Source of the DNA: Agrococcus sp. ARC_14
GTDB taxonomy: Bacteria; Actinomycetota; Actinomycetes; Actinomycetales; Microbacteriaceae
Length of the DNA: 64,000 nt
Assembly (NCBI RefSeq): GCF_022436485.1
Contig: NZ_JAKUDO010000001.1
Coordinates: forward strand, 124,001-188,000
Direction: 5' to 3'
The position numbers and the translations under genes are program-made. Below, in pieces: positions 7,203 to 15,755 of the stretch. The notes under the pieces are model-generated. The model made no database searches and was not told the DNA's origin. It saw nothing but the letters and a program-made list of their open reading frames with translations. Position 1 is the first letter of the stretch, and every line of letters starts with the position of its first letter.

Positions 7203-8939
7203 ATGATGACCACCGCATCCCGCTCTGCACGCCCCCGCTCCACTCGCATCGCGCGCGCTCTGCTCGCCGGCGTCGCCGCGCTCGCGACGGCCGTCACCGG
7301 CGTCGTGCTCGCTCCGCCGGAGGCCGCGCAGGCCGCGGTGACCGCCGCCCCGTCGTGGATCGGCGGCAAGGATCACTATGCGACGAGCGCGCTCATGTCG
7401 CAGCAGCTGCCGCGCAGCAGCACCGTCTACCTGACGTCCGGCGAATCCGGCGGCGACGCCCTCGCCGTGCCGCCGGCAGCCGTCGCGGCCGGCGCGCACG
7501 TGCTCATGGTGCGCCGCGACTCCGTGCCCGGCGTGGTCGAGGCGCGGCTGCGCCAGCTCAACCCGCGCTACGTGAACGTCGTCGGCGCGCGCACCGTGCT
7601 GAGCGATGCCCTCTGGCGCGACGTGCGCAGCATCCTGCCGCGCGCATCCATCTACCGCGTCGGCCCGAACGCCGGTGATCGTGTCGACAGCGCGCTCGCG
7701 CTGGCCGCCCACATCAAGCGCGACAACGGCCGCCTCGACACCGTGTTCGTCATCGGCCGCAACGGCTACTCCGACGGCCTCGCCAGCGGCAACGTCGCCG
7801 CGCGCATCGGCGGCGCGATCGTGCCCGCGATGGGCGACGCGAACGCCTGGGCCAGGCGCGTCGCGCCGCTGCTCAACAGCACCCGTGAGGTCGTCTTCGT
7901 GGGCGCCACGAGCGTGCTGTCGCAGTCGTACTGGACGGCGCTCGACCGCGTCCTCGGCCTCAACGTGGCGATGGATCGCATCGCGGGGCCCGACCGCTAC
8001 GCGACCAACGCACGCGTGATCGAGGCGTTCGTCGGCGGCATCAGCGCCGAGCACGTCTACCTCGTGGCCGGCAACGGGCACGGTGACACGGTCGGCGCAT
8101 CGGTGCTGGCCGCGCGGCAGGACTCGATCATGATGCTCTCGGGCCGCTACTGCCACGACCACGAGGCCATCCCCTCGCAGGTCGACTGGTTCGAGGCATC
8201 CCGCGTGATCGGCATCGGCACGAAGTTCTGGATCACGGCGGATGCGCTGCGGTTGCGGATGTGCGGCGGCGGGTACTGGGAGGACTGGCAGTTCGAGTAC
8301 GCGCCGGGAACCGTGATCGCAGAGCGGATCGCGCCGAACAGCAACTTCGCCTCGATCCAGCAGGACGCGGGTCGCCGCTTCGGCACGTTCCCGAACGTGC
8401 GTGCCTCAGGTCCCGGCAGCGGCACGTCGAACGCGATGGTCGGGCTTCCGATGGGCGTGTACCGCGCCGTCGTCACGGGTGGTCAGTCAAACGCTGGGGG
8501 TGGCTGGTTCAGGGTGACGGCGTTCAACGGAGACGGTGAGCGCATCGGGCAGGTGACACAGGGCATCGGCGACTATCGCGGCACCGGATTCGTGACCGCA
8601 AACGAGCCGATCGTCTACCTCGAGGTGCGCGCATCCGGTCCCTGGTCCCTCGAGGTGCGCGACGCCAGGCACCTGCCCCTCCTGCGAGCAGGCAGCGGCG
8701 CCGGCGACCACGTCGCGCTCTGGGACGGACGGACGTATGCGATGCTCGCGTTCCGCGACCGCCCCGGCATGGTGCTCTCGGTGCAGCACCAGTGGCTGTG
8801 GACGACCTCACCCGCACGTCGCACAGAGGTTGCGCACGGCTACGCGAGCGCCAACATCCCGCCTGGTCCACAGCTCGTCGTGATCCAGCCGGGCACCGAG
8901 CGTCCGACCTGGAACTTCGATCTCATCTTGACGCCGTAG
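7203..8939 (+). CDS. Secreted cell-wall-binding repeat 2 (CWB2) protein
   Basis: 578 aa. Start chosen at ATG 7203 (preceded by GAGGTG) because it places the signal peptide at the N-terminus (RIARALLAGVAALATAVTGVVLAPPEAAQA). Three CWB2 (PF04122-type) repeats follow: about residues 50-140 (IGGKDHYATSALMSQQL), 142-235 (RVGPNAGDRVDSALALAAH) and 237-335 (RIAGPDRYATNARVIEAF), each with the GxDRYxTA-like signature. Three such repeats are the usual set anchoring proteins to cell-wall polymers. The remaining 240 residues are beta-rich with W/Y-rich strands and no recognised catalytic motif. Probably a surface adhesin or carbohydrate-binding protein. The palindrome at 7099-7113 may control it. Confidence 0.85.
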   Translation: MMTTASRSARPRSTRIARALLAGVAALATAVTGVVLAPPEAAQAAVTAAPSWIGGKDHYATSALMSQQLPRSSTVYLTSGESGGDALAVPPAAVAAGAHVLMVRRDSVPGVVEARLRQLNPRYVNVVGARTVLSDALWRDVRSILPRASIYRVGPNAGDRVDSALALAAHIKRDNGRLDTVFVIGRNGYSDGLASGNVAARIGGAIVPAMGDANAWARRVAPLLNSTREVVFVGATSVLSQSYWTALDRVLGLNVAMDRIAGPDRYATNARVIEAFVGGISAEHVYLVAGNGHGDTVGASVLAARQDSIMMLSGRYCHDHEAIPSQVDWFEASRVIGIGTKFWITADALRLRMCGGGYWEDWQFEYAPGTVIAERIAPNSNFASIQQDAGRRFGTFPNVRASGPGSGTSNAMVGLPMGVYRAVVTGGQSNAGGGWFRVTAFNGDGERIGQVTQGIGDYRGTGFVTANEPIVYLEVRASGPWSLEVRDARHLPLLRAGSGAGDHVALWDGRTYAMLAFRDRPGMVLSVQHQWLWTTSPARRTEVAHGYASANIPPGPQLVVIQPGTERPTWNFDLILTP

Positions 8940-8946
8940 TCGGGTC

Positions 8947-9231
8947 TCAGCTGGCGGCGGCAGCCTCACGCGCCGTGATGCGCGCCTGCACCTCTGGCCT
9001 GCGCAGCGGCGGCACCGTCTTCGGCGGCTGCCGTCGCTCCGGCAGGTCGTCGAGCAGGTGCCGCGTGATGTGCGCGATCTCTGCGACGGCGCGCTCGAAG
9101 GCGTCGTGGGTGCGCTCGGTCGGATGCGTGATGCCGGAGACCTTCCGCACGTACTGACGCGCTGCGGCTTCGACCTCGGTCTCGTCGGCCGCGGGCTCGA
9201 GGCCGCGGAGGATGGTGATGTTCCTGCACAT
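8947..9231 (-). CDS. DUF2277-family protein
   Basis: 94 aa beginning MCRNITILRGLEPAA, with YVRKVSGITHPTE and AFERAVAEIAHITRHLLDDL. The MCRNIxxLxxxEP start and the YVRKxSG motif define DUF2277, small cytoplasmic helical proteins of unknown function that are widespread in Actinobacteria. The ORF could extend ten codons upstream, but the family begins exactly at MCRN, and a TACCGT -10 box lies seven nt before this ATG (leaderless). The C-terminal tail beyond residue 65 (PKTVPPLRRPEVQAR) is less conserved. Confidence 0.85.
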   Translation of the reverse strand: MCRNITILRGLEPAADETEVEAAARQYVRKVSGITHPTERTHDAFERAVAEIAHITRHLLDDLPERRQPPKTVPPLRRPEVQARITAREAAAAS

Positions 9232-9467
9232 GCCAGCCACGGTAGGCCTGACCGGCGACACGCGCTAGAGCCGGAGAGCCGGGACTGGTGCGCGCTGCGC
9301 TCGCGCGCCCGCGGCGCGCGATGCCGAAAACGGCCGCGGTGCCGGTTCTCCACAGGTCGCCCGATCGGTCGACGGCGTGTGGGCGGCATCGCATATTCTT
9401 TCCCAACAGAGATTCGATCGCGTGTGGGTGGCCCCACCTACCGTGGTCGCACGGTGAGGAGTCGACG

Positions 9468-11180
9468 GTGACGAAGATCGAGCAGGCAGCAGCGGTCGTC
9501 GCCGCTGCCCGCGCGGCGTACGCCGACGCCGACTCGCTCGCCACCGCCTCCCGCCAGGACATCGTCGACCTGCTCGCGCTCACGGCAGAGCTCGCCCGAG
9601 TGGTGGATGCGCAGCAGGTGCGGCTGGCGGGTGCCATCGCCGAGCGCTCGACCGGCGCAGACGACGAGTCGGTCTGCCGCCTGCTCGGTGCGCGGAATCC
9701 GAAGGAGGCGGTCGCCTCCGCCTTCGGGATCCGCGGCCGTGACGCGGGCGAGCTGCTCTCGTTGGCCACCGCCACGGCCGCCGCGGTCGGCCTCACCGGG
9801 CAGGACATCGCGATCAAGTACCCACGGGTCGCGGCAGCACTCGACGAGGGTGAGCTGTCTCTCGCGCAGGCGCGCGCGATCGTGACCACCCTCGCGCCCG
9901 CCGCACCACGCGCAGACCTGTCCCAGCTGGCCTGGGCGGAAGGCTGTCTGGTCGATGCCGCGACCGCTCCGGAAGCGCCGCTGGCACCCGAGCTGCTGGT
10001 GATGCAGGCCCGCGCCTACGTAGCCGTGCTCGATCCCGACGGAGTGCTGCCGAACAGCGAGCGCCAGCACGCGATGCGGTCGCTGCGCCTGTGGCAGCGG
10101 CCCGACGGCATCTGGCGATTCGATGGGTGCAGCCCGCCGGAGAAGGGCTCGGCGCTCAAGGCACTGCTCGATGCGTACACCTCGCCGCGCAGGCCGGTGG
10201 CGTTCACCGACGACGACGACGACGCCGAGAGCGACGCGGCGGTTGAGGTCGAGGTCGAGGTCGATGCGGACGACCGCACGCCCGAGCAGAAGCGGCACGA
10301 CGTGCTGATCGCGCTCGTCGAGGCGCACGCTGCATCCGGCGACGCTCCCATCGCGGGCAGCGAGGTCCCCCGGCTGGTGCTGACCGGCACGATGGAGGCC
10401 TTCAGCGCCTATCTGCGAGGCGACGACCACCGTGACCGCTCGCTGACGATCGAGCACACCGGCTCAGTCGTGCCGATTGAGACAGCCGACCGACTGCTGT
10501 GCGACGGCGTCGTGCAGCGTGCGGTCGTCGATGACGAGGGGCACGTGCTCCAGCTGGGCCGCGAGCAGCGCACGTTCAACCGGGCCCAGCGCCGCGCGCT
10601 CGCCGTGCAGTACGGCGGCTGCGCCACCCCCGGCTGCAGCATGCCGGTCGCCTGGACCGAAGCGCATCACGCGGTCTGGTGGCGGCACGGAGGCCCCACC
10701 GATGTCGAGAACGGCATCCTGCTCTGCAGCTACTGCCACCACGAAGTGCATGCCCGGCGGCTGCTCGTCGTCGGCACACCCGGGGCCTGGCGCGTCATCG
10801 CACAGCTGCGCCCGGCTGACCGGTACGCGCGCAACCGCCGCACCGGGGTCGTCGCGAGCACTGCGGCCGCAGATGCCGCACCCGCATCCGCGCCCGCCGC
10901 GCTCGCGCATGCCGCACCCGCCGCGTCCGCATCCGCCGCGCTCGCACATGCCGCACCCGCCGCGCTCGCGGTGAGACTGCCAGACCCCTCGCCACCGCCA
11001 GCGGTCCGCGATATCGAGCCGCCCGACGGGCAGCTCGTGCCCCACCTGCGCCGGACACCCCGCACGACGGGGCCGATTGAAGCCCGACTGCGGCAGCGGT
11101 TCCCCGCCCGCCGGCGACCGCGATGCCGCCCGCCCGCCGTCGACCGACGACCCCTGCAGCAGGTCGTGCTGCGAACCTGA
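9468..11180 (+). CDS. DUF222 / HNH endonuclease-domain protein (13E12-like)
   Basis: 570 aa. The DUF222 helical region covers about residues 1-330, with the familiar LSLAQARAIVTTLAP segment. It includes an acidic insert (DDDDDAESDAAVEVEVEVDADD). The HNH nuclease domain follows at about 385-430 (CATPGCSMPVAWTEAHHAVWWRHGG, NGILLCSYCHHEVHAR). The zinc-binding cysteines and HH residues are present, so the nuclease looks intact. The last about 110 residues are Ala/Pro-rich, with repeats of ALAHAAPA. The GTG start has a GAGGAG site; upstream in-frame codons lack one. Members occur in many copies in actinobacterial genomes; their biological role is unclear. Confidence 0.85.
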   Translation: MTKIEQAAAVVAAARAAYADADSLATASRQDIVDLLALTAELARVVDAQQVRLAGAIAERSTGADDESVCRLLGARNPKEAVASAFGIRGRDAGELLSLATATAAAVGLTGQDIAIKYPRVAAALDEGELSLAQARAIVTTLAPAAPRADLSQLAWAEGCLVDAATAPEAPLAPELLVMQARAYVAVLDPDGVLPNSERQHAMRSLRLWQRPDGIWRFDGCSPPEKGSALKALLDAYTSPRRPVAFTDDDDDAESDAAVEVEVEVDADDRTPEQKRHDVLIALVEAHAASGDAPIAGSEVPRLVLTGTMEAFSAYLRGDDHRDRSLTIEHTGSVVPIETADRLLCDGVVQRAVVDDEGHVLQLGREQRTFNRAQRRALAVQYGGCATPGCSMPVAWTEAHHAVWWRHGGPTDVENGILLCSYCHHEVHARRLLVVGTPGAWRVIAQLRPADRYARNRRTGVVASTAAADAAPASAPAALAHAAPAASASAALAHAAPAALAVRLPDPSPPPAVRDIEPPDGQLVPHLRRTPRTTGPIEARLRQRFPARRRPRCRPPAVDRRPLQQVVLRT

Positions 11181-11357
11181 GGGGCGCGGGTCGTGACGCG
11201 CCATGGCGCACTCCGGCCGGCGCCCGCACCTGCAAGCTGCCATCCGTCGGCGCACGTAAGTGCGGCCGACCACCCGTCAACGCGCACACCGGCCGCCTGC
11301 CAGTTGCCACCGCGCACACCTGCCGCGGGCAGCGGCGCGAGCCGGGGCCGCGCGCGC

Positions 11358-12203
11358 TCAGCTCTCCTTCGTGATCTCCACCGACACGAAGAGCTGGCTC
11401 TTGCCCGCACCCGCGTAGACGCCGCGCAGCGGTGGGACATCGTTGTAGTCGCGCCCGAGGCCGACCTTCACGTGCCGCTCGCCGATGTCGATGAGGTTCG
11501 TCGGGTCCCACGCGTTCCACTCGCCGGTGAACCACTCGACCCACGCATGCGACTCCCCGCGGATCGTCTCGCCGATCTGCGCATCCGCCTTCGGGTGCAG
11601 ATAGCCGGAGGCGTAGCGCGCCGGGATCCCCACAGCGCGCAGCGCGCCGATGGTGATGTGCGCGATGTCCTGGCAGACGCCCTTGCGATTCGGCCAGGCC
11701 TCCGAGGCGAGCGTGTGCACGTGCGTGACGCCCGACATGTACTCCATCTCCTCGCCGACCATGCGTGCGATGGCCGCCGCGGCGGTGCCCGGCGACTCCG
11801 ACGCATCCTTGATCTCCTGCGCCGCGCGCACGAGATCGTCGGTCGGGCGGGTGCGCAGGGTCTGGCCGAGCTGCTCGACGTACTGCGTCGCGCGCAGCGA
11901 CACCTTCTCGAGCTGCTCCCAGGTGAGATCGCGCCCGCCGGTGAGCCTGGGCCGCACCTCGACGAGGCTCGTCGCGGTGAGCTGCAGCTCGGTGTGCGGG
12001 GCGAGCACGTCGAACGAGACGACCGTCGTGCCCCAGTAGTCCTCGTAGGTGTTCACCGAGGTGTTCGGGCGGATGTCCAGGTTCGAGTAGATGACGAACT
12101 GGCCGTCGCTCGTCGACGGCAGCATGCGCGACTCGTTGTAGCTCGCGACCGCCGGCTGCTCGTACCGGTACCCGGTGGTGTGACGGATGCGGATGCGGCT
12201 CAC
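11358..12203 (-). CDS. Transglutaminase-like protein
   Basis: 281 aa. N-terminal beta region (IRHTTGYRYEQPAVASYNESRMLP) typical of the bacterial transglutaminase N domain, then the catalytic core with the Cys of GVCQDIAH, His of GESHAWVEWF and Asp of NAWDPTN. All three members of the Cys-His-Asp triad are visible. Starts at GTG 12203, overlapping the stop of the alpha-E gene (GTGA), so it is the last gene of a three-gene operon with alpha-E and ATP-grasp proteins. That trio is widespread; it has been proposed on genomic grounds to make or cleave a peptide or amide modification. The actual substrate is not established. Confidence 0.88.
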   Translation of the reverse strand: MSRIRIRHTTGYRYEQPAVASYNESRMLPSTSDGQFVIYSNLDIRPNTSVNTYEDYWGTTVVSFDVLAPHTELQLTATSLVEVRPRLTGGRDLTWEQLEKVSLRATQYVEQLGQTLRTRPTDDLVRAAQEIKDASESPGTAAAAIARMVGEEMEYMSGVTHVHTLASEAWPNRKGVCQDIAHITIGALRAVGIPARYASGYLHPKADAQIGETIRGESHAWVEWFTGEWNAWDPTNLIDIGERHVKVGLGRDYNDVPPLRGVYAGAGKSQLFVSVEITKES

Positions 12204-13132
12204 GATGCCTCCCTGGTCCAAGCGGGCATGTTGTGGGTCGGGAAGTAGCGCTCCCTGACCGCATGCGAGACGGCGGTGGTGGTCGTCTGGACCTTGTCCA
12301 TGACCGTCGGCAGGTCGTCGATGATCTCCTGGATCGGCCGGAACTCGAGCTCCGCGCGGATCTGGCCCAGCATCCGCTCTGCCGCCCCGACGTAGCCAAC
12401 GCGTTCGCGTCGCGGCTCGATGTCGTCGAGGCACTGCTCTGCCCCCCGCACCGAGAACAGGATCGATCGCGGGAAGAGCCGGTCGAGCAGCAGGAACTCG
12501 GCCGCGTTCGTGCTGGATGGCACGCCGCGGTAGGTGCGGAGGTAGGCCTCGTAGGCGCCCACCGAACGGAGGATCGTGGTCCACGAGGGGCCGGAAGCCT
12601 CGGTCAACGCCCTGGTGGCCAGCAGCCGCGCGACCATGTCGGCGCGCTCGATGTAGCGGCCGAGCGTGAAGAAGCTCCACGCGTCGTCGCGGCTCGAGGT
12701 GGCGTCGGCCATGCCGCTCGCGAGCGCCGCACGCTCACGCACCCAGCCGAACATCTGGTGCACCTGCTCGTTGTTCACGCGCCGGGGCATGTTGGCGTAG
12801 GTGGCGTTGAGCACCTCCCACAGCTCGGTCGAGATGGTCTCGCGAGCACGGCGGGCGTTCTCGCGGGCCGCGTTGACCGAGTAGGCGATGGATGCGGTGT
12901 TGGTGCGGTCGATCGCGAGGATGTTGACGACGTCGTTGCGGGTCAGCGTGCGCTCAGGCGGCGCCTCGTGGCCCATGACGCCCAGCAGGGCGCGGCATGC
13001 GGTGTCCTCGTCGACCGCGACATCCTCGAGCAGCAGCTGGAGGTAGACGTCGAGGATGCGGGCGGTGCCGTCTGCGCGCTCGATGTAGCGGCCGATCCAG
13101 AACAGGCTCTCGGCGATGCGGCTGAGCATCAT
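12200..13132 (-). CDS. Alpha-E domain protein
   Basis: 310 aa, all-helical. It opens MLSRIAESLFWIGRYIERADGTAR, and a second copy of the motif (FFTLGRYIERADMVARLLA) is near residue 160. The duplicated GRYIERAD signature defines the alpha-E family (DUF403). The DE-rich motifs were suggested to be catalytic, but biochemical activity is not known to me. It overlaps the ATP-grasp stop upstream (ATGATG) and the transglutaminase start downstream, so all three are translationally coupled. Confidence 0.9.
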   Translation of the reverse strand: MMLSRIAESLFWIGRYIERADGTARILDVYLQLLLEDVAVDEDTACRALLGVMGHEAPPERTLTRNDVVNILAIDRTNTASIAYSVNAARENARRARETISTELWEVLNATYANMPRRVNNEQVHQMFGWVRERAALASGMADATSSRDDAWSFFTLGRYIERADMVARLLATRALTEASGPSWTTILRSVGAYEAYLRTYRGVPSSTNAAEFLLLDRLFPRSILFSVRGAEQCLDDIEPRRERVGYVGAAERMLGQIRAELEFRPIQEIIDDLPTVMDKVQTTTTAVSHAVRERYFPTHNMPAWTREAS

Positions 13133-14829
13133 GCTGCGCCCTCCCTCGCTGCGCTCGCTGGTCTCGTGACGCCGCCTTCGGCGACTCCTCGACCGACGAG
13201 CGAGCTCTGCTGCTGCTGCTGCTGCTCCGCCTGGCCGCTGCGCCTCGGGGCGTCCTGCGGCGACTGGTCCTGCGGATGCTCGCTGCCGGTGACGATGCTG
13301 ACGGGACGGGTCTGCGGCTCACCGGACGCGCCGAACTCGGCGTCGTGGTCGACCACCGGGATCTGCTCGCGAGCGCCCGCGAGCACCCAGGTGTCCTTCG
13401 ACCCGCCGCCCTGCGAGGAGTTCACGACCAGCTGCCCCTCAGGGAGCGCGACGCGGGTGAGCCCGCCCGGGAGCACCCACACATCCTTGCCGTCGTTGAC
13501 GGCGAAGGGGCGCAGATCGACGTGGCGGGGGCGCACGCCGTCCTCGACGAGGGTCGGGATGGTGCTCAGCTGCACCACGGGCTGCGCGATCCAGCCGCGC
13601 GGGTCGTCGCGCAACCGCTGCTCGAGCGCCGTGAGCTCCTCCGCCGTGGCGTCGGGGCCCACGACGAGGCCCTTGCCGCCAGAGCCGTCGACGGGCTTGA
13701 CCACCAGCTCGTTGAGCCGCGGCAGCACCTCCTCGAGCACACCGGGCTCCTCGAGCCGCCAGGTGTCGACGTTCTTGAGGATCGGCTCCTCCGCCAGGTA
13801 GTAGCGGATGAGCTCTGGCACGTAGGTGTAGACGAGCTTGTCGTCGGCGATGCCGTTGCCGACCGCGTTCGCGATGGTGACGTTGCCGAGCCGCGCAGCG
13901 AGCATGAGCCCGGGGCTGCCGAGCATCGAGTCGGCGCGGAACTGCAGCGGGTCGAGGTAGTCGTCGTCGACGCGGCGGTAGATGACGTCGACGCGCGCCG
14001 GACCCTCGGTGGTGCGCATGTAGACGCGGCCGCCACTCGTGAACAGGTCGCGGCCCTCGACGAGCTCGACACCCATCAGGCGCGCCAGCAGCGTGTGCTC
14101 GAAGTAGGCCGAGTTGTAGACGCCGGGCGTGAGCACCACGACGCGCGGGTCGTCGACGCCCGCGGGGGCGGCGGCGCGCAGCGCATGCAGCAGCTTGTCG
14201 CAGTAGTCGCCGACGGGGCGCACGCGCATCGACGAGAACATCTCGGGCAGCGTCTGCGCGATCACGCGTCGGTTCGACATCACGTAGGAGACGCCCGATG
14301 GCACGCGCACGTTGTCCTCGAGCACCCGCCACTCGCCCTCCTGATCGCGGATCAGGTCGATGCCCGAGACGTGGATCCGCACGCCGTTCGCGCCCACCAC
14401 GCCGGCTGCCTGGCGATGGAAGTGGGTGGATGTGCTGATCAGCTTGGCGGGGATGATGCCGTCTTCGACGGCGCGCTGCGGGCCGTACATGTCGGCCAGG
14501 AAGGCCTCGAGGGCGCGCACGCGCTGCTGCACGCCGGACTCCACGTGCTTCCAATCATCCGCGGTGATGATGCGCGGGATCGCGTCGAGCGGGAACGGGC
14601 GCTCCTCGCCGGCGAAGTCGAAGGTGACGCCCTGCGCAAGATAGGAGGTGGCGAGCGCGTCGGCGCGAGCGCGCAGGTCGTCCTTCGTCAGCTCCGAGAG
14701 CGCGTCGTGGAGCGGCTTGTATGAGGCGCGGGGCGCCCCGTGCTCTTCGAACATCTCATCCCAGGGTTCCCCCTGGCGCTTGCGCGGATTCTCGAAGGGC
14801 TTGTCGTAGTCCTCGAACAGATCGCCCAT
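13129..14829 (-). CDS. Circularly permuted ATP-grasp protein
   Basis: 566 aa. The long central part matches the circularly permuted ATP-grasp family (DUF404/407): RIITADDWKHVESGVQQRVRALEAFLADMYG, GIDLIRDQEGEWRVLEDN, PSGVSYVMSNR, and the nucleotide-binding KPVDGSGGKGLVVG and GWIAQPVVQLST. Predicted to form an amide or peptide bond using ATP, in concert with the co-operonic alpha-E and transglutaminase proteins. ATG 14829 lies seven nt after a TAGGCT -10 box (leaderless); longer in-frame extension into the GntR gene is not real. The C-terminal tail is unusual: a run of six Gln (about 537-542) then residues encoded by a REP-like palindrome (13160-13194). Confidence 0.9.
   Translation of the reverse strand: MGDLFEDYDKPFENPRKRQGEPWDEMFEEHGAPRASYKPLHDALSELTKDDLRARADALATSYLAQGVTFDFAGEERPFPLDAIPRIITADDWKHVESGVQQRVRALEAFLADMYGPQRAVEDGIIPAKLISTSTHFHRQAAGVVGANGVRIHVSGIDLIRDQEGEWRVLEDNVRVPSGVSYVMSNRRVIAQTLPEMFSSMRVRPVGDYCDKLLHALRAAAPAGVDDPRVVVLTPGVYNSAYFEHTLLARLMGVELVEGRDLFTSGGRVYMRTTEGPARVDVIYRRVDDDYLDPLQFRADSMLGSPGLMLAARLGNVTIANAVGNGIADDKLVYTYVPELIRYYLAEEPILKNVDTWRLEEPGVLEEVLPRLNELVVKPVDGSGGKGLVVGPDATAEELTALEQRLRDDPRGWIAQPVVQLSTIPTLVEDGVRPRHVDLRPFAVNDGKDVWVLPGGLTRVALPEGQLVVNSSQGGGSKDTWVLAGAREQIPVVDHDAEFGASGEPQTRPVSIVTGSEHPQDQSPQDAPRRSGQAEQQQQQQSSLVGRGVAEGGVTRPASAAREGAA
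13160..13194. repeat. REP-like palindrome inside the ATP-grasp 3' end
   Basis: The plus strand reads GGTCTCGTGACGCC, a GCC-TTC-GGC turn, then ACTCCTCGACC, with flanking CTCGCT and CGAGCGAG. It matches the element at 56872-56910 (GGTCTCGCGACGCC ... GGCTCCTCGACC). Such GGTCTCG...CTCGACC hairpins are abundant repeats in Microbacteriaceae genomes, from general knowledge. Here it lies in frame and encodes the last residues of the ATP-grasp protein. Confidence 0.65.
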
Positions 14830-14897
14830 GGGGGCGAGCCTAGTGGCGGTTCGTTCCCCGGCCGTGTCGACCGGTCTGCGCAGTCCCCGTGCGCGGC

Positions 14898-15620
14898 TCA
14901 GCGGTCGCCGGCGACACGCAGGATGCGCGCGGTCGCGGTCGCCATGTGGCGCCGCATCGCACCCTCGGCAGCGACCGCATCGCCCGCAGCGATCGCATCC
15001 GCGATCTCGGTGTGCTCGCGGATGGCCGTCTCGACATCCTCGGCGCGGTCGACCGCGTGCTCGAACCAGACGCGCAGCAGCGCGCGCGTCGTCGAGAGCA
15101 GATCGTCGAGGATGGGGTTCTGCGCCAGGCTCGCGATGTGCTGATGGAAGGCGATGTCGTGGTCGACATAGGCACGAGAGCTGGCGGTGTCGCGCTGCGC
15201 CTGCAGGATCGCGTGCAGCCGATCGGCGTCCTTCACGGTGGCGACCTCCGCGGCGCGCTCGGCCGCAGCCCGCTCGAGCACTGAGCGCACGACGGCCAGC
15301 TCCTCCATCTGATCCTGATCGATCAGCATCGACCAGGAGAGGGTCTGCGGCAGCAGCTCGGAGGTGGAGGAGCGCAGGTAGGTGCCGGAGCCCGCCCTCG
15401 TCACCACGATGCCGAGCACCTCGAGCGCCGCGATCGCCTCGCGCACAGCAGAGCGGCCGACGCCCAGCGCCTCGGTGAGCTTGCGCTCCGACGGCAGCCG
15501 GTCGCCGGCGCTCATGTGCTCGCCCAGCAGCATGCCCAGCAGCTGTTGCGCGACCGAACCGCTGACGGACGGCACCACCTCTGCCTTGCGCAGCGAGTCG
15601 AGCAGCGAGTCGTGGTTCAC
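14898..15620 (-). CDS. GntR-family regulator, FadR/FCD subfamily
   Basis: 240 aa. N-terminal winged helix (LLGEHMSAGDRLPSERKLTEALGVGRSAVREAIAALEVLGIVV) and an all-helical FCD ligand-binding domain with metal-site residues (DHDIAFHQHIA, HTEIADAIAAGD, MRRHM). The GTG at 15620 is six nt after a TACGCT -10 box, so I prefer it to the longer frame that would cover the operator. Divergent from the sugar-acid module at 15756-18939, with the inverted repeat TTGGTCAACCGG between them; it most likely represses that module and responds to a sugar acid. Confidence 0.88.
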   Translation of the reverse strand: MNHDSLLDSLRKAEVVPSVSGSVAQQLLGMLLGEHMSAGDRLPSERKLTEALGVGRSAVREAIAALEVLGIVVTRAGSGTYLRSSTSELLPQTLSWSMLIDQDQMEELAVVRSVLERAAAERAAEVATVKDADRLHAILQAQRDTASSRAYVDHDIAFHQHIASLAQNPILDDLLSTTRALLRVWFEHAVDRAEDVETAIREHTEIADAIAAGDAVAAEGAMRRHMATATARILRVAGDR

Positions 15621-15651
15621 GAGATGAGCGTAGCCCGCCGCACCGCAATAA

Positions 15652-15693
15652 TTGGTCAACCGGTTGCGCAATTGGGTTCCTGCGCGCTAGCGT
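15652..15693 (+). promoter_or_regulatory. Operator and promoter of the sugar-acid module
   Basis: TTGGTCAACCGG (15652-15663) is an imperfect inverted repeat with the GGT-N2-ACC core of FadR-type GntR operators. It abuts TTGCGC (15664-15669), which with TAGCGT (15688-15693) forms a promoter with an 18-bp spacer for the rightward operon. A bound regulator would occlude RNA polymerase. Confidence 0.6.
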
Positions 15694-15755
15694 TTCGCGA
15701 ACGGCGGACGACGATGCAGGCGCCCGCTCCATCTCTGGACGACGAGGTTTTCGAC

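Noticed and set aside
11205..11345. Recurring GCGCAC words at about 30-bp intervals that might suggest a CRISPR-like array
   Set aside because: Units are degenerate and of unequal length (17-44 bp), only about four, with no constant repeat and no cas genes. Probably old tandem or hairpin remnants between two genes.
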